A stretch of DNA of 64,000 nt from Pseudanabaena yagii GIHE-NHR1 (GCF_012863495.1 NZ_JAAVJL010000004.1:1-64000); one strand, 5' to 3'; positions 26,846 to 36,732 are shown, counted from the first letter of the stretch. The notes: generated by a model not told the origin, from the letters alone. Translations and numbers: made by a program.

Positions 26846-27448
26846 CTCGATTCCTGCTTGAGCCTTGACACCCTGCTCTCTAAAGGGATGCTTGACCAAT
26901 TCCATTCTTGTGACCAAATCGGCAACTTCGATCAGTTCTGCAGGTGCACCACGACCAGTCAGAATTACATGGGAATCCGCAGGTTTCTCTTTTAGACCAG
27001 CAATCACTGTTTCCACATCGAGATAGCCCAATTTGAGCGCAATATTTACTTCATCCAGTAAAACCAACTTATATTCAGGATTTTTGATGTAGCCAAGTCC
27101 CACTTCCCATGCTTCCTTGGTTTTGGCAATATCGCGATCGCGGTCTTGAGTTTCCCATGTAAAGCCCTCACCCAGAGCCTTAAAAACCAGTTGATCTTGC
27201 CACATTTCAAAAACTTTCTTTTCCGCAGGCTCCCATGCTCCTTTAATAAACTGGACGATCGCCACTTTGTAACCATGACCAAGCGATCGCAACACCATTC
27301 CTAAAGCCGCAGTAGTTTTTCCCTTACCGTCACCTGTATTGACGATGATCAGCCCCTTTTCGAGTTTACGTTCAGCAATCCTTTGATGCTGTACCTCTTG
27401 ACGGCGTTGCATCTTAACACGATGTTGTTCGGCAGTAAGTTCAGTCAT
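26840..27448 (-). CDS. cobO: Corrinoid adenosyltransferase CobO/BtuR
   Basis: 202 residues from the ATG at 27448; an upstream in-frame ATG/GTG is less likely because the conserved N-terminus starts MTELTAEQHRVKMQRRQ. Transfers the adenosyl group from ATP to cob(I)yrinic acid a,c-diamide in cobalamin synthesis. The P-loop NTGDGKGKTTAALGM is intact, then KVAIVQFIKGAW, LVLLDEVNIALKLGYL and VILTGRGAP. Contrast with its P-loop-less relative at 4061-4663. Confidence 0.92.
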   Translation of the reverse strand: MTELTAEQHRVKMQRRQEVQHQRIAERKLEKGLIIVNTGDGKGKTTAALGMVLRSLGHGYKVAIVQFIKGAWEPAEKKVFEMWQDQLVFKALGEGFTWETQDRDRDIAKTKEAWEVGLGYIKNPEYKLVLLDEVNIALKLGYLDVETVIAGLKEKPADSHVILTGRGAPAELIEVADLVTRMELVKHPFREQGVKAQAGIEF

Positions 27449-27777
27449 AAGGATTTCTTGTAAGTCGCGATATACCAACATTTTAAAGTGTAATACGCAA
27501 ACTTGCGATGCTGCTTAGTGATTTTAAAATCAGCATATCCTGATTTTAAAACACCAAAATTAGTCATATAGCCACCGTCGCTTGTGTTAGGACAAAATCA
27601 AAACCTAAAAAGAGAGGGACGGCGCGAAGCGCCGTCCCTCTCTTTTGGCTTTTACGTCTTAATACACTTGGCGGTAGCTATATCAAGGGTTATGAGTTTT
27701 CATTTTACCTACGGCAAAATGAAAACTGCTATATCATTACGTTGGTACATTTACCCTTGACACTACAATGGCTGGTT
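27449..27777. mobile_element. 116-bp MITE-like element plus adjacent hairpin
   Basis: 27567-27682 begins TATAGC and ends GCTATA. The core is a 17-bp perfect stem (27608-27646, apex GGCGCGAAGCGCC). The same length and plan occur at 40167-40282. A second hairpin at 27691-27724 (AGTTTTCATTTT...AAAATGAAAACT) ends in GCTATA and matches the left half of the MITE at 43429-43533. No cobalamin riboswitch was recognised here. Confidence 0.75.
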
Positions 27778-28860
27778 ATGTTTAAGAACATCTTCTCCTT
27801 TGGATTACTTGTGTTTGTCCCGATTTCAATCATTGGTCATTTTCTCGGATGGGATTCTACGCTTATATTTGTCACTTCAGCGATCGCCATTTTGCCCCTA
27901 GCAGGTTGGCTGAGCACTGCAACTGAGGAGATTGCGGTAGTCCTTGGTCCCTCGTGGGGCGGATTGATGAATGCTACTTTTGGTAATGCAACCGAGCTAA
28001 TTATTGCGATCGTGGCATTAAATGCAGGATTTACCAGTGTGGTAAAAGCAAGCATCACAGGTTCGATTATTGGAAACCTCTTGCTAGTCATGGGATTATC
28101 CATGTTTTTGGGCGGATTGCGTTACAAAGAGCAAGAATTTCAGCCAACTATGGCGAGATTAAATGCTTCAGTGATGAATTTGGCGGTAATTGCGATTTTA
28201 TTGCCCACAGCAGCAAATTTTACAACTGCGGGAATTAGCGAAGAGATTTTGCAAAAATTATCTCTGTCTGTAGCGATCGTGTTGATCATTGTCTATTGTC
28301 TCACGCTTCTATTTTCGATGAAAACCCACGCCTATCTCTATGATGTCGGTAAATCAGAAGCCGATGACGCTGAGGCAGAAGAAGGACATCCTCAAAAAGT
28401 GAATCTACCACTATGGATTGCTGTTCTGTTTGGAGTAACTCTACTAGTCGCTTTTGAATCGGAACTATTAGTAGGCACTTTAGAAGAAGCAACTGCTCAA
28501 CTAGGTTTAACGGAACTATTTACTGGGGTAATCCTCTTGCCAATTATTGGTAATGCGGCGGAGCATACAACCGCAATTACCGTAGCGATGAAGAACAAAA
28601 TGGAACTATCGGTATCAGTTGCTGTTGGCTCCAGTATGCAAATTGCCCTCTTTGTTGCGCCTGCGCTCGTAATTGTCGGTTGGTTCCTTGGTAAGCCAAT
28701 GGATTTAAACTTCAATCCCTTTGAATTAGTGGCAGTTGCCGTAGCAGTTTTGATTGCCAACTCAATTAGCTCTGATGGGCGATCAAATTGGCTAGAAGGT
28801 TCTCTACTCGTAGCAACCTACGCAATTCTAGGCTTCGCCTTCTATTTTCAACCAGTTTAA
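27778..28860 (+). CDS. Ca2+/H+ antiporter (CAX family)
   Basis: 360 residues from the ATG at 27778; the frame is open to a TTG at 27742. Eleven or so membrane spans in two homologous halves. Each half carries the CaCA ion-binding repeat: GNATELIIAIVAL and GNAAEHTTAITVAM. An acidic loop (KSEADDAEAEEGHPQ) separates the halves, as in CAX proteins. It exports Ca2+ in exchange for protons, probably at the plasma membrane. No obvious RBS. It stands alone between repeats. Confidence 0.9.
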   Translation: MFKNIFSFGLLVFVPISIIGHFLGWDSTLIFVTSAIAILPLAGWLSTATEEIAVVLGPSWGGLMNATFGNATELIIAIVALNAGFTSVVKASITGSIIGNLLLVMGLSMFLGGLRYKEQEFQPTMARLNASVMNLAVIAILLPTAANFTTAGISEEILQKLSLSVAIVLIIVYCLTLLFSMKTHAYLYDVGKSEADDAEAEEGHPQKVNLPLWIAVLFGVTLLVAFESELLVGTLEEATAQLGLTELFTGVILLPIIGNAAEHTTAITVAMKNKMELSVSVAVGSSMQIALFVAPALVIVGWFLGKPMDLNFNPFELVAVAVAVLIANSISSDGRSNWLEGSLLVATYAILGFAFYFQPV

Positions 28861-28927
28861 TTACAGCCTATTAGAGAAACCTTTAAAAGCAAGGCAAAGC
28901 CTTATAGATAATTCAAATAAGAACTAC

Positions 28928-28980
28928 AGCTTCGACTTCGCTCAGCTAGCTTACACCGATGGCTGAGCGGAGTCGAAGCC
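28928..28980. repeat. Copy of the GGCTTCGACTTCGCTCAGC palindrome
   Basis: Inverted arms based on GCTTCGACTTCGCTCAGC and GGCTGAGCGGAGTCGAAGC. Same family as 12149-12200. It sits between convergent genes. Confidence 0.8.
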
Positions 28981-29067
28981 CCTCTGCAAATTATTTAAAA
29001 CAACTATACTTTTAAAGGTTTCTCTATTTTTTAATTCAGTGCAATACTCTGTAAAATTACTGACGGT

Positions 29068-29595
29068 CTAATTATCTTCTAGATTTCTAGAACTGTGATA
29101 CGAGCGAAAAGCTCTACCGATCGCAGGAGTCAGCAAAACGGCAAGGGCGATCGCACTGCCAAGCGCAATATATGGATTTAAAACCATTAGTCGGGAAACA
29201 GGTGTAGACACATCCACATTGAGGGCATCATCAAATACCGTTGGAATCGCCAAAAGTTTGGTAGCTGAGGGGGGTGAAACCAAATTCAAAGATGCTGCTG
29301 CCGCAGGAAACATCACGGCACTAAACAGACAAATGCTGAGAAATCTTGCCCACGATTTTAAATGCCATAGACCGATCGCTAAGAGGATTGGGACTAAACT
29401 AAAACCAATGAAGGCAATCCCTGAAACTACTTGTAAATTGGTAGAATTATTGCCGACTAAAGGAATATCTCCTTCTAGTAAACGATAGATGTAGAAGTTT
29501 AATAGGCGATCGCTAATCAGCAAGAGGCTGGAGCCAACCATTGTGGTTGCAAGTATCGTAATTGCCATCGGGCGTTTTGAGATTCTAGGTTTCAT
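29068..29595 (-). CDS. Membrane protein, unknown function
   Basis: 175 residues with four probable membrane spans: ITILATTMVGSSLLLISD, VVSGIAFIGFSLVPILLAIG, FLSICLFSAVMFPAAAASL and GSAIALAVLLTPAIGRAF. No conserved motif recognised. It lies 47 bases downstream of the P-type ATPase on the same strand, so may be co-transcribed with it. Confidence 0.65.
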   Translation of the reverse strand: MKPRISKRPMAITILATTMVGSSLLLISDRLLNFYIYRLLEGDIPLVGNNSTNLQVVSGIAFIGFSLVPILLAIGLWHLKSWARFLSICLFSAVMFPAAAASLNLVSPPSATKLLAIPTVFDDALNVDVSTPVSRLMVLNPYIALGSAIALAVLLTPAIGRAFRSYHSSRNLEDN

Positions 29596-29642
29596 TGATT
29601 CTGGGTTTCAAGTTTTGCGAGATTGGTCATCTAAGGATTTGA

Positions 29643-32129
29643 TTAAGGCTGACTGAGATAGCTTGGTAAATGGCGGAATAGCTTGCTTGATTGCAACATT
29701 CGCAATAGGTAATAACTCGAAGTGGGTAAAAAGATAATCAATGCCCATCCGAATTGGTCAGGAACTTCAACTTGGAAAAATTCGGGCAATAGCAGCATTA
29801 ATATAATTGACAAACCAACGGAGGCAGCACCCAGAATTGTAGCTGTGGCATTTTTAAATAAGGTTTGGACTTTCCAGATGGAAACATTGGTTAAAGTCCA
29901 AAATACAAATAGACAGAAGACTGTGCCAATGATCGTACTGACGCATTGAGCTTGACCTTTAGCAATATCTTGGAATGTATCGGAATCAATCATCGTCACA
30001 CCATGAGGCATCTTGAGCAAAGCCCAACCACTAATGTAGTAGGAAAAGACATAACCTGTCGTCATGGCGATCGCCCCAAAGATCCCTGCAATGGAACTGT
30101 AACCCAACACATCGCGTAAGAAGTTCTCTAAACGTCTAGGCTTGAGCCAGCCAAAGGCGATCCAAATTGTCGGTAAGCCAACTACTGCCATCGTTAAAAC
30201 TGTCATATGGCGAGGTTCTACAGGAAAGGGAAGTTGCACAAATCCCGCAAAGGAAATTGTCAGGATCACCATGATATTTTTAGTGAGATAGAGCAAAGCG
30301 GAAGAGAGAATCTTTTGCTTAATATCGTCACCTGCGGTGAAGGCTTGGGGTAGGGCGGAGAGATTATTATCGAGTAGGACTATATCGGCAACATCTTTGC
30401 TAATTTGTGCGCCATCATTCATGGCGATCGCTAGCTGAGCCTCCTTAAATGCAGGGACATCATTCACCCCATCACCGACCATACCCACATAGCCACCCCG
30501 CTTCACCATTGCCGAGATTAAACGACGCTTCATGTCAGGGGTAATTCTGCCAAACACAGCACCATAGGCGGCAGAACGACTAAAGGTATTGTTATCCATT
30601 TCTTCTAAGGTCTTTTGGGTAAAGACTGCATCTTCAGGAACAGCGATACCTGCTTGACGGGCAATTGAGGCAACTGTTTCGACGCTATCGCCTGAAATTA
30701 CCTTGAGGCGAATATTCTTGTTTTGTAATTCGGAGATCGTATCAACTACATCGGGACGTAGGCTGTCTTCGAGTAAAACGATACCGCGATCGCGCCGATT
30801 GCTGGGTAAGGCGGGATTTTTTTCGGAAGCGTCGAAACTATCCTCGCTGGTGACAACGGCGATCGCTCGCAAACCTTGACGACCAAATTGCTTAGCTTGC
30901 TCTTGAGTCTCAGGACTAGTGAATAAAATTTCAGGAGCACCGACCATGATCGTTGTACCGATGTCGATCGCGATCGCCCCCCATTTACGGCTAGAACTAA
31001 AAGGGACTTCGCTAACAAACTTCGATTGCGATCGGGGTTTGTCCGTAAAGGCAGCCATGGCTCTGGCACTACTATTTTGCGATCCCATAAAACTGGTATA
31101 GAGAGCGATTAATTCCCTTAGCGAATCTTCATCGGTATCACCTAAAGGCACAATCGACTTCACCACCAATTTATTCTGGGTCAAGGTTCCCGTCTTGTCA
31201 GTACAGAGAATCCGCACACTATTCATCGAATCAACGGCATTGATTTTTTGGATTAACGTGCGTCGTTTACTAATTTCCACTGCCCCGATCGCAAAGGCAA
31301 CACTAATTGAGAGAATTAAACCTGCGGGAACAAAGCTATTGATAATTACCGAAGCATAGCGAATTGTATCCACCATTGTCCGCCCTGAGTTGAGGCTGGA
31401 GGCGAGATGCAAGAAGGCGGCAACAATTAACACCAGAATGAAGATTTCCACTAAAATGTCAATCTTTTTCTGCAAAGGCGTAAATACTCGCTTATATACC
31501 CGAGAGGATTGGGATAGCTTGACAGCATAGCTTTCATTGCCAATCTTATCGGCTCGAAATACACAACTTCCTGCTAAGCAAAAGGAACCTGAAAGTACAA
31601 TATCGCCAATCTGCTTAGCAACGGGATCGGATTCGCCTGTCAGTAGAGACTCATCCATTTCCACATTTTGTGAAACTAGCACTGCGCCATCGACTGGAGC
31701 GCGATCGCCAGGGTTTAGCTCAATCAAATCATCACGCACCACTTCGCCTACAGGAATTTCCTGAGATTCGCCATTGCGCCGCACTTTCACCTTTTGCACT
31801 GATAATAAGGCGAGTTTATCCAATGTCAGCTTTGCCTGAATCTCTTGAGCAACCCCCACCAGAATATTCATAAATACTGAAAATCCCGAAAAGATAGCAT
31901 CAGTGAATTGTCCGAGAGCTGTCATCAAAACTAAAACTACGCCAAAGGTAACGTTAAATAATGTAAAAACGTTTTCTTGAAAGATTTCCTTATAGGTGCG
32001 GCTCGATCGCATGACGACGACATTAATATCACCACGCTGCTTTCTCTCGGCGATTTCAGCTTCACTTAGCCCGATATCTAGGTTGATTGTTGGCAAGTCT
32101 GGCGTATTTGCTGATGTAGATTGAGACAT
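29643..32129 (-). CDS. P-type cation-transporting ATPase
   Basis: About 828 residues from the ATG at 32129 (GTG two codons upstream). The actuator has LLTGESDPVAKQ, the phosphorylation site is ILCTDKTGTLTQNK and the hinge is VGMVGDGVNDVPAF. The M4 segment has FVPAGLILSISVAFAIGAVE. There is no N-terminal heavy-metal domain and no CPC motif, so it is not a copper/zinc pump. The plan resembles the bacterial CtpE-like group linked to calcium, and a Ca2+/H+ antiporter lies just upstream, but ion specificity is not determined by what I can see. Confidence 0.85.
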   Translation of the reverse strand: MSQSTSANTPDLPTINLDIGLSEAEIAERKQRGDINVVVMRSSRTYKEIFQENVFTLFNVTFGVVLVLMTALGQFTDAIFSGFSVFMNILVGVAQEIQAKLTLDKLALLSVQKVKVRRNGESQEIPVGEVVRDDLIELNPGDRAPVDGAVLVSQNVEMDESLLTGESDPVAKQIGDIVLSGSFCLAGSCVFRADKIGNESYAVKLSQSSRVYKRVFTPLQKKIDILVEIFILVLIVAAFLHLASSLNSGRTMVDTIRYASVIINSFVPAGLILSISVAFAIGAVEISKRRTLIQKINAVDSMNSVRILCTDKTGTLTQNKLVVKSIVPLGDTDEDSLRELIALYTSFMGSQNSSARAMAAFTDKPRSQSKFVSEVPFSSSRKWGAIAIDIGTTIMVGAPEILFTSPETQEQAKQFGRQGLRAIAVVTSEDSFDASEKNPALPSNRRDRGIVLLEDSLRPDVVDTISELQNKNIRLKVISGDSVETVASIARQAGIAVPEDAVFTQKTLEEMDNNTFSRSAAYGAVFGRITPDMKRRLISAMVKRGGYVGMVGDGVNDVPAFKEAQLAIAMNDGAQISKDVADIVLLDNNLSALPQAFTAGDDIKQKILSSALLYLTKNIMVILTISFAGFVQLPFPVEPRHMTVLTMAVVGLPTIWIAFGWLKPRRLENFLRDVLGYSSIAGIFGAIAMTTGYVFSYYISGWALLKMPHGVTMIDSDTFQDIAKGQAQCVSTIIGTVFCLFVFWTLTNVSIWKVQTLFKNATATILGAASVGLSIILMLLLPEFFQVEVPDQFGWALIIFLPTSSYYLLRMLQSSKLFRHLPSYLSQP

Positions 32130-32208
32130 AGACACACAGGTACGTTTTAGTATTGAAGTATAAGATCTCTAAGACAAGATTAAAAATCAGAATTTAAACT
32201 TAATATCT

Positions 32209-32412
32209 ATGATTACGTTGCAAGTAAATGGTGATGATCGCATATGTGAGCCAAACCTCACCATGATTGAATTGCTGAAATATCTAGGGCTAAATCCGCG
32301 TCTCGTTGCGGTGGAATATAACGGCGAAATTTTGCATCGTCAACTCTGGGAAAATACAATTATTCAAAATAGCGATCGCCTAGAGATTGTCACAATTGTT
32401 GGTGGTGGCTAG
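32209..32412 (+). CDS. thiS: Sulfur carrier protein ThiS
   Basis: 67 residues, beta-grasp fold, with the essential C-terminal Gly-Gly (IVTIVGGG). The C-terminus is adenylated and thiocarboxylated to donate sulfur for the thiazole of thiamine. MITLQVNGDDR and RLVAVEYNGEILHR match the family. Some cyanobacteria have ThiS fused to ThiE; here it is free-standing, with a hairpin terminator immediately after the stop. Confidence 0.9.
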   Translation: MITLQVNGDDRICEPNLTMIELLKYLGLNPRLVAVEYNGEILHRQLWENTIIQNSDRLEIVTIVGGG

Positions 32413-32448
32413 GGAAGTTTCCGTGCCGAAGGCACGGAAACTTCCCTA
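32410..32448 (+). terminator. Perfect hairpin after thiS
   Basis: 18-bp stem TAGGGAAGTTTCCGTGCC with loop GAA; the stem begins in the thiS stop codon. Confidence 0.75.
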
Positions 32449-32531
32449 TATGAGAAGCGCGATAAAGTAAGAGCGCTATAATTTTGTTCAGTAAACCTTT
32501 TATCAATAATTGCAGGCAATTGGCATAGTCT

Positions 32532-33611
32532 ATGAGCATCGCATCAGCACAAGTTCCCGCTACCGTCCTGACAGGCTTCCTTGGTGCAGGTAAAACGACA
32601 TTACTCAATCACATCCTCACGGCTGAGCATGGTAAGAAGGTTGCCGTCATTGTTAATGAATTTGGAGAAGTGGGTATCGATCAGCAATTGGTAATTGGTG
32701 CTGACGAAGAGATTTTTGAGATGAATAATGGCTGCATTTGCTGCACCGTGCGGGGCGATCTGATTCGGATTATTGGCAACCTGATGCGCCGCCGCAACAA
32801 GTTTGATCATCTTTTAATCGAAACCACAGGTTTAGCGGATCCAGGTCCTGTGGTGCAGACCTTCTTTATGGATGAGGATATCCATCGCCAAGTGTCTCTA
32901 GATGCTGTGGTCACAGTAGTTGATGCCAAGCATGTCCAACAACATTGGGGCGATCGCGAAGTTCTCGAACAAATTGGTTTTGCCGATGTGATTTTGCTCA
33001 ACAAGACTGATCTGGTTACTCCTGAGGAGCTAGAGGAACTAGAAGCAAAAATCAAGCATTTGAATGTCTTAGCCAGAGTGGAGCGCGTTCAGTTAAATCA
33101 AACTAGTACAGAGAATATTGAACAAAGTATTAATAAAGTCCTTGATGTAGGAGGTTTTGATCTCAATCGCATTCTCGAAAAGAACCCTGAATTTCTCGCG
33201 GCTCAAGTCAAGGATGAACATGATCACGACCATGACCACGAACATCATGACCACGATCACGAGCATCATGACCATGACCACGAGCATCACGAACACCATC
33301 ATCACATTCATGATGAGGAAGTTGGCTCGGTCAGTATTTTGGAAGCTGGCTCAGTCAATCCCTATAAATTCCAAGCATGGATTAGTGAGTTACTGAGAAC
33401 TCAAGGTCAAGATATTTTCCGCTCTAAAGGAATTATTAATCTAGCTGGTTCTGAGGAACGCTTGGTATTTCAAGGTGTGCATATGCAGTTTGATGCAACT
33501 CGCGATCGCCCTTGGAAAGACAATGAACTTCGCAAGAATCAATTAGTCTTCATCGGCAGGCATCTCGAAGCAGATAAATTGCGCGAAGGCTTTTTAGGTT
33601 GCTTAGTCTAG
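32532..33611 (+). CDS. CobW/COG0523 metal-chaperone GTPase with His-rich loop
   Basis: 359 residues. G3E GTPase: Walker A GFLGAGKTTLLNHIL, the metal-binding CxCC motif in NNGCICCTVRGDL and NKTD specificity motif. Residues ~230-260 are a run of His/Asp/Glu (repeats of DHDHEHH), likely a Zn2+/Ni2+/Co2+ buffer. The C-terminal CobW domain (QGVHMQFDATRDRPW) is present. Members deliver metal to client enzymes. The urease in this window has its own UreG, so this is more likely a Zn/Co chaperone. Confidence 0.9.
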   Translation: MSIASAQVPATVLTGFLGAGKTTLLNHILTAEHGKKVAVIVNEFGEVGIDQQLVIGADEEIFEMNNGCICCTVRGDLIRIIGNLMRRRNKFDHLLIETTGLADPGPVVQTFFMDEDIHRQVSLDAVVTVVDAKHVQQHWGDREVLEQIGFADVILLNKTDLVTPEELEELEAKIKHLNVLARVERVQLNQTSTENIEQSINKVLDVGGFDLNRILEKNPEFLAAQVKDEHDHDHDHEHHDHDHEHHDHDHEHHEHHHHIHDEEVGSVSILEAGSVNPYKFQAWISELLRTQGQDIFRSKGIINLAGSEERLVFQGVHMQFDATRDRPWKDNELRKNQLVFIGRHLEADKLREGFLGCLV

Positions 33612-33638
33612 TTGCTTAATCTAAAAGGTTTGTAAAGC

Positions 33639-33699
33639 CAAACGAATAAATTTTTAGAAAATGTTGCTTCGCAACATTTTCTAAAAATTTATTCGTTTG
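33639..33699 (+). repeat. Perfect 29-bp-stem hairpin
   Basis: Loop TTC; arms run outward from TGTTGC/GCAACA to CAAACGAATAAA/TTTATTCGTTTG. Longest perfect stem in the window. Between the CobW gene and aroE on the same strand, so it may act as a terminator. Confidence 0.85.
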
Positions 33700-33759
33700 A
33701 TGAAAGTTGTGGTGAAACATTTATGTCATAGTTTTGTAACTACGTTTAGGTAAGCGACT

Positions 33760-34626
33760 ATGAGCGGGAGCATCTTAGGGACAACTAAAATTTTAGGAGT
33801 GATGGGTTTTCCTGTCAGTCATAGCCTTTCACCTGTGATGCATAATGCGGCGATCGCTTCCTTGGGTTTGGACTATGTATATGTGCCTTTCCCAATTCCC
33901 GTTGAAGATCTATCGGCAGCGATCGCTGGACTCAAAGCTATTAAATCGGTACAGGGTTTTAACCTCACCATCCCCCATAAAGTTGAAGTCATCCCCTTAC
34001 TAGATGAAGTCTTACCGATCGCGAAATCCGTTGGTGCAGTTAATACCGTGAAGCGGATTGATGATCGCTGGGTTGGCACTAATACGGACGTAGCAGGTTT
34101 TCTCGAACCACTAAAGCAACTTGACTGCGACTGGAAAAATATGCCCGCGATTATTCTCGGTAGTGGTGGTGCGGCAAAGGCAGTGGTAGCAGCTTGTCTA
34201 GAACTTAGCTGTCCCGTTATTCATGTGGTTGGGCGCGATGCTAAGAAGCTCAAAAAATTTCACGGCACAATGACCAGTCAACTTCGTGATTACAATTTGC
34301 GGGTGCATCCTTGGTCGTCAATTCCCCATTTATTAGAAGTAGCTGGAATCGTGATCAATGCTACCCCCATAGGCATGTCTAGTGATACCAATACCCCGAT
34401 TTCTGAAGCAGAGATGGCAATGTTACCTGACAAGGCGATCGCCTATGATTTAATTTATACCCCCCGTCCTACCAAGTTTCTGCAAATCGCCGCAGCAAGG
34501 GGACTAAAAGCGATCGATGGTTTAGAGATGCTGATCAATCAGGGGGCGATCGCTCTTGAATGGTGGCTAGATCAGTCTGTGCCCATTGACACCATGCGTC
34601 AAGCGTTACTTACACATCTTAACTAG
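33760..34626 (+). CDS. aroE: Shikimate dehydrogenase AroE
   Basis: 288 residues. Reduces 3-dehydroshikimate with NADPH in aromatic amino-acid synthesis. Substrate-binding GFPVSHSLSPVMHNAA, catalytic Lys in FNLTIPHKVEVIP, NADP loop LGSGGAAKAVV and the Asp of VGTNTDVAGF are present. The C-terminus GLEMLINQGAIALEWW is typical. The stop codon lies inside a hairpin. Confidence 0.95.
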   Translation: MSGSILGTTKILGVMGFPVSHSLSPVMHNAAIASLGLDYVYVPFPIPVEDLSAAIAGLKAIKSVQGFNLTIPHKVEVIPLLDEVLPIAKSVGAVNTVKRIDDRWVGTNTDVAGFLEPLKQLDCDWKNMPAIILGSGGAAKAVVAACLELSCPVIHVVGRDAKKLKKFHGTMTSQLRDYNLRVHPWSSIPHLLEVAGIVINATPIGMSSDTNTPISEAEMAMLPDKAIAYDLIYTPRPTKFLQIAAARGLKAIDGLEMLINQGAIALEWWLDQSVPIDTMRQALLTHLN

Positions 34627-34663
34627 ATACTTTCCTGACTTTGGCAGGAAAGTATCTAGTTAA
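34619..34663 (+). terminator. Hairpin overlapping the aroE stop
   Basis: 17-19-bp arms TTAACTAGATACTTTCCTG and complement, 7-base loop. Lies between convergent aroE and CPBP protease genes. Confidence 0.65.
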
Positions 34664-34692
34664 TGATGTGTAAAATCTAAATCCCAGAACCC

Positions 34693-35298
34693 CTAGGCAA
34701 GCTTAGATTGCTTGTATTTCCAGATTAGCCCAGAGAGAGCATTGGTCAGTACATGAGCAACGATCGCGGATAGGAGATTGCCTGTATACATTGTCACAGC
34801 GCCGAGCATCATACCCACCGCGATCGCCCAAACTGTGTAAGACAAATGCTTGGCACTTGCCATATGCAATACACCAAACACAACACTAGTAATAATCAAG
34901 GCAAGTCCATTCATGCCGAGAGCAGGTAGAGCCACACCACGGAATAGCATTTCCTCGCTCAACCCAGGTAATAAACCTAACCAAACTAAATCAATTAGTT
35001 CTAGTGGTTTAAGTACCATTTCTAGATATTCTTGAGCCGCAAGGCGATAGCTTTCCCATATTTCATAAATTAGACTACTGAGCAAAGCCACTCCTACGCC
35101 AATTCCCAAACCGATCGCTCCATGTTGTGGTTGCCAGTAAAGCGGAACCATCGGGATACCTGTTAAGTAAACCCAACCCTTAGAAATTCCTAAAAAGATG
35201 ATTGCGGTCACTGCCATAGCAATTAGGACTTGCGATCGCGATAAAGTTTCGTTTTTTTTATCTTGATTTTGCTGAGGAGCTTGTGAGAAGAGAGCCAT
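34693..35298 (-). CDS. CPBP-family intramembrane metalloprotease
   Basis: 201 residues, about 5-6 membrane spans. The Abi/CAAX-protease motifs are in order: EEMLFRG (catalytic Glu-Glu-x3-Arg), VVFGVLHMAS (His) and IVAHVLTNALSG (His). It would be a membrane-embedded Zn-like protease or a bacteriocin-immunity-type protein. No peptide precursor was seen next to it. Substrate unknown. Confidence 0.82.
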   Translation of the reverse strand: MALFSQAPQQNQDKKNETLSRSQVLIAMAVTAIIFLGISKGWVYLTGIPMVPLYWQPQHGAIGLGIGVGVALLSSLIYEIWESYRLAAQEYLEMVLKPLELIDLVWLGLLPGLSEEMLFRGVALPALGMNGLALIITSVVFGVLHMASAKHLSYTVWAIAVGMMLGAVTMYTGNLLSAIVAHVLTNALSGLIWKYKQSKLA

Positions 35299-35370
35299 GA
35301 CGGGAGCCTAATGATTATTTGGTTGGGTTAAAAAGGGGCAGGATTATGAGAGAGATACTCACTTATGTCT

Positions 35371-36618
35371 TCAAGCAAGTGTGGCAATGATGGAGACGAG
35401 GCGATCAAGATCTGCCATAGTAGTCAAGTAATGGACTGAAGCCCTGAGACAGTCTGGTTCAGGAAGAGCACGGATAAAGACTTGATGTTCTGATTCTAGT
35501 TGTCTTGCAATTAGCCCATGTGACTTTTGCGTGATCGCGCTTTTAGCAATGTCTCGATTAATTTGGAAGGAAACTAGACCTGATTCTGGCGGCACTTGGC
35601 GAACGCAATCAATGTGGGGCAAATCATTGAGTTGTTGCCATAATAATTGACTCAATTCACAGATCCGTTGATAGCGTTGTTGCTGCGTACCCCAACTATT
35701 GGCATGGGCGATCGCTAGGCGTAAAGCCTCATAAAGTGTGTAGGTCGAGCTAGCCACCTCAAACCTAGCACCATCCTGTTTCCATTGAGGAATCGGGGTT
35801 TTACCTGTGAGTCCACGCCAACCCACAAAGACAGGCTCGATTTGATCAAAAATTTCAGGACGAATATACAAGGCTCCTAAACCGAGGGGCGCACACCACC
35901 ATTTATGGGTCGTAAAGGCATAAAAATCTGCGGCAATTTCCCCAAGGTTGAGCGACAATACGCCTACTGACTGAGCTGCATCCACAGCAACTAAAACATG
36001 ATGCTCATGACAAGCTTTAACCATGGCAGTTAGTGGCAAAACCTGTCCTGTATTCCAGCAAATATGGCTGAGCATGACCAAACGGGTCTTGGGCTGCAAA
36101 TGCTGTACTAGTAAGTCAACAACTTCGGTGCTGTCTTTGTCATTGGAGCTAGCATTGCGCGTATTGCTCAAAGGGAAATAGTCGATTTCCACACCAAAAC
36201 GTTTCTGAATTTGGACGGCACTGGCAATAATCCCGTGATGTTCGCAGTCCGATAGCAATAGGTGATCGCCTTGTTGCCAATCCACTGCCCATAGGGCAAT
36301 ATTGCAACCAATAGTTGTATTTTCGGTGAGGGTGATTGTATTTGCACTCACTTGAAACTCTTGAGCGATCGCTTCTTTGGTGGCTGCATATTCCGCCATC
36401 ATCCAGTCACCTGCGGCATTGGAGAAGCAACCTAATTGCTCAATATGATGAAAGTTTTTGGTGATTGATTCTAAGGCTGCCCCACATAAAACCCCCTGAC
36501 CACCATAGTTAAAGTAAGTACGATTTTCAACTTCTAAAGCAGGAAAATGCGATCGATGCATTAACAAATCCTGTTCGCGATCGCGCTCTAAAGTGTCAGA
36601 CTCTAAACTTTTAGACAT
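35371..36618 (-). CDS. Class V aminotransferase / cysteine-desulfurase-fold protein
   Basis: About 415 residues from the ATG at 36618. A TTG at 36636 has GGAG six bases upstream and may be the true start. PLP enzyme of fold type I: VAVDAAQSVGVLSLNL supplies the cofactor Asp, FYAFTTHKWWCAPLGLGAL supplies the Schiff-base Lys. The pattern fits the isopenicillin-N-epimerase-like or SufS/Csd-like subgroups. The desulfurase active-site Cys was not identified, so the reaction is unassigned. Confidence 0.75.
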   Translation of the reverse strand: MSKSLESDTLERDREQDLLMHRSHFPALEVENRTYFNYGGQGVLCGAALESITKNFHHIEQLGCFSNAAGDWMMAEYAATKEAIAQEFQVSANTITLTENTTIGCNIALWAVDWQQGDHLLLSDCEHHGIIASAVQIQKRFGVEIDYFPLSNTRNASSNDKDSTEVVDLLVQHLQPKTRLVMLSHICWNTGQVLPLTAMVKACHEHHVLVAVDAAQSVGVLSLNLGEIAADFYAFTTHKWWCAPLGLGALYIRPEIFDQIEPVFVGWRGLTGKTPIPQWKQDGARFEVASSTYTLYEALRLAIAHANSWGTQQQRYQRICELSQLLWQQLNDLPHIDCVRQVPPESGLVSFQINRDIAKSAITQKSHGLIARQLESEHQVFIRALPEPDCLRASVHYLTTMADLDRLVSIIATLA

Positions 36619-36732
36619 TGCTGCTGAAGAAATCAAACCCAACTCCTACAAACAAATAACTCTTGCTCAGCTATGCCTATTCTACCGTGACTTGCAGCCA
36701 TCTGAAACTAAGGTAAAAGCGAACATTTTTTG

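Noticed and set aside
27449-27777. Cobalamin riboswitch upstream of cobO
   Set aside because: No B12-box-like sequence seen; the structure present is a MITE hairpin with TATAGC ends.
33093-33311. Met/Val-rich open frame on the minus strand
   Set aside because: It is the antisense shadow of the His-rich codons of the CobW-type gene.
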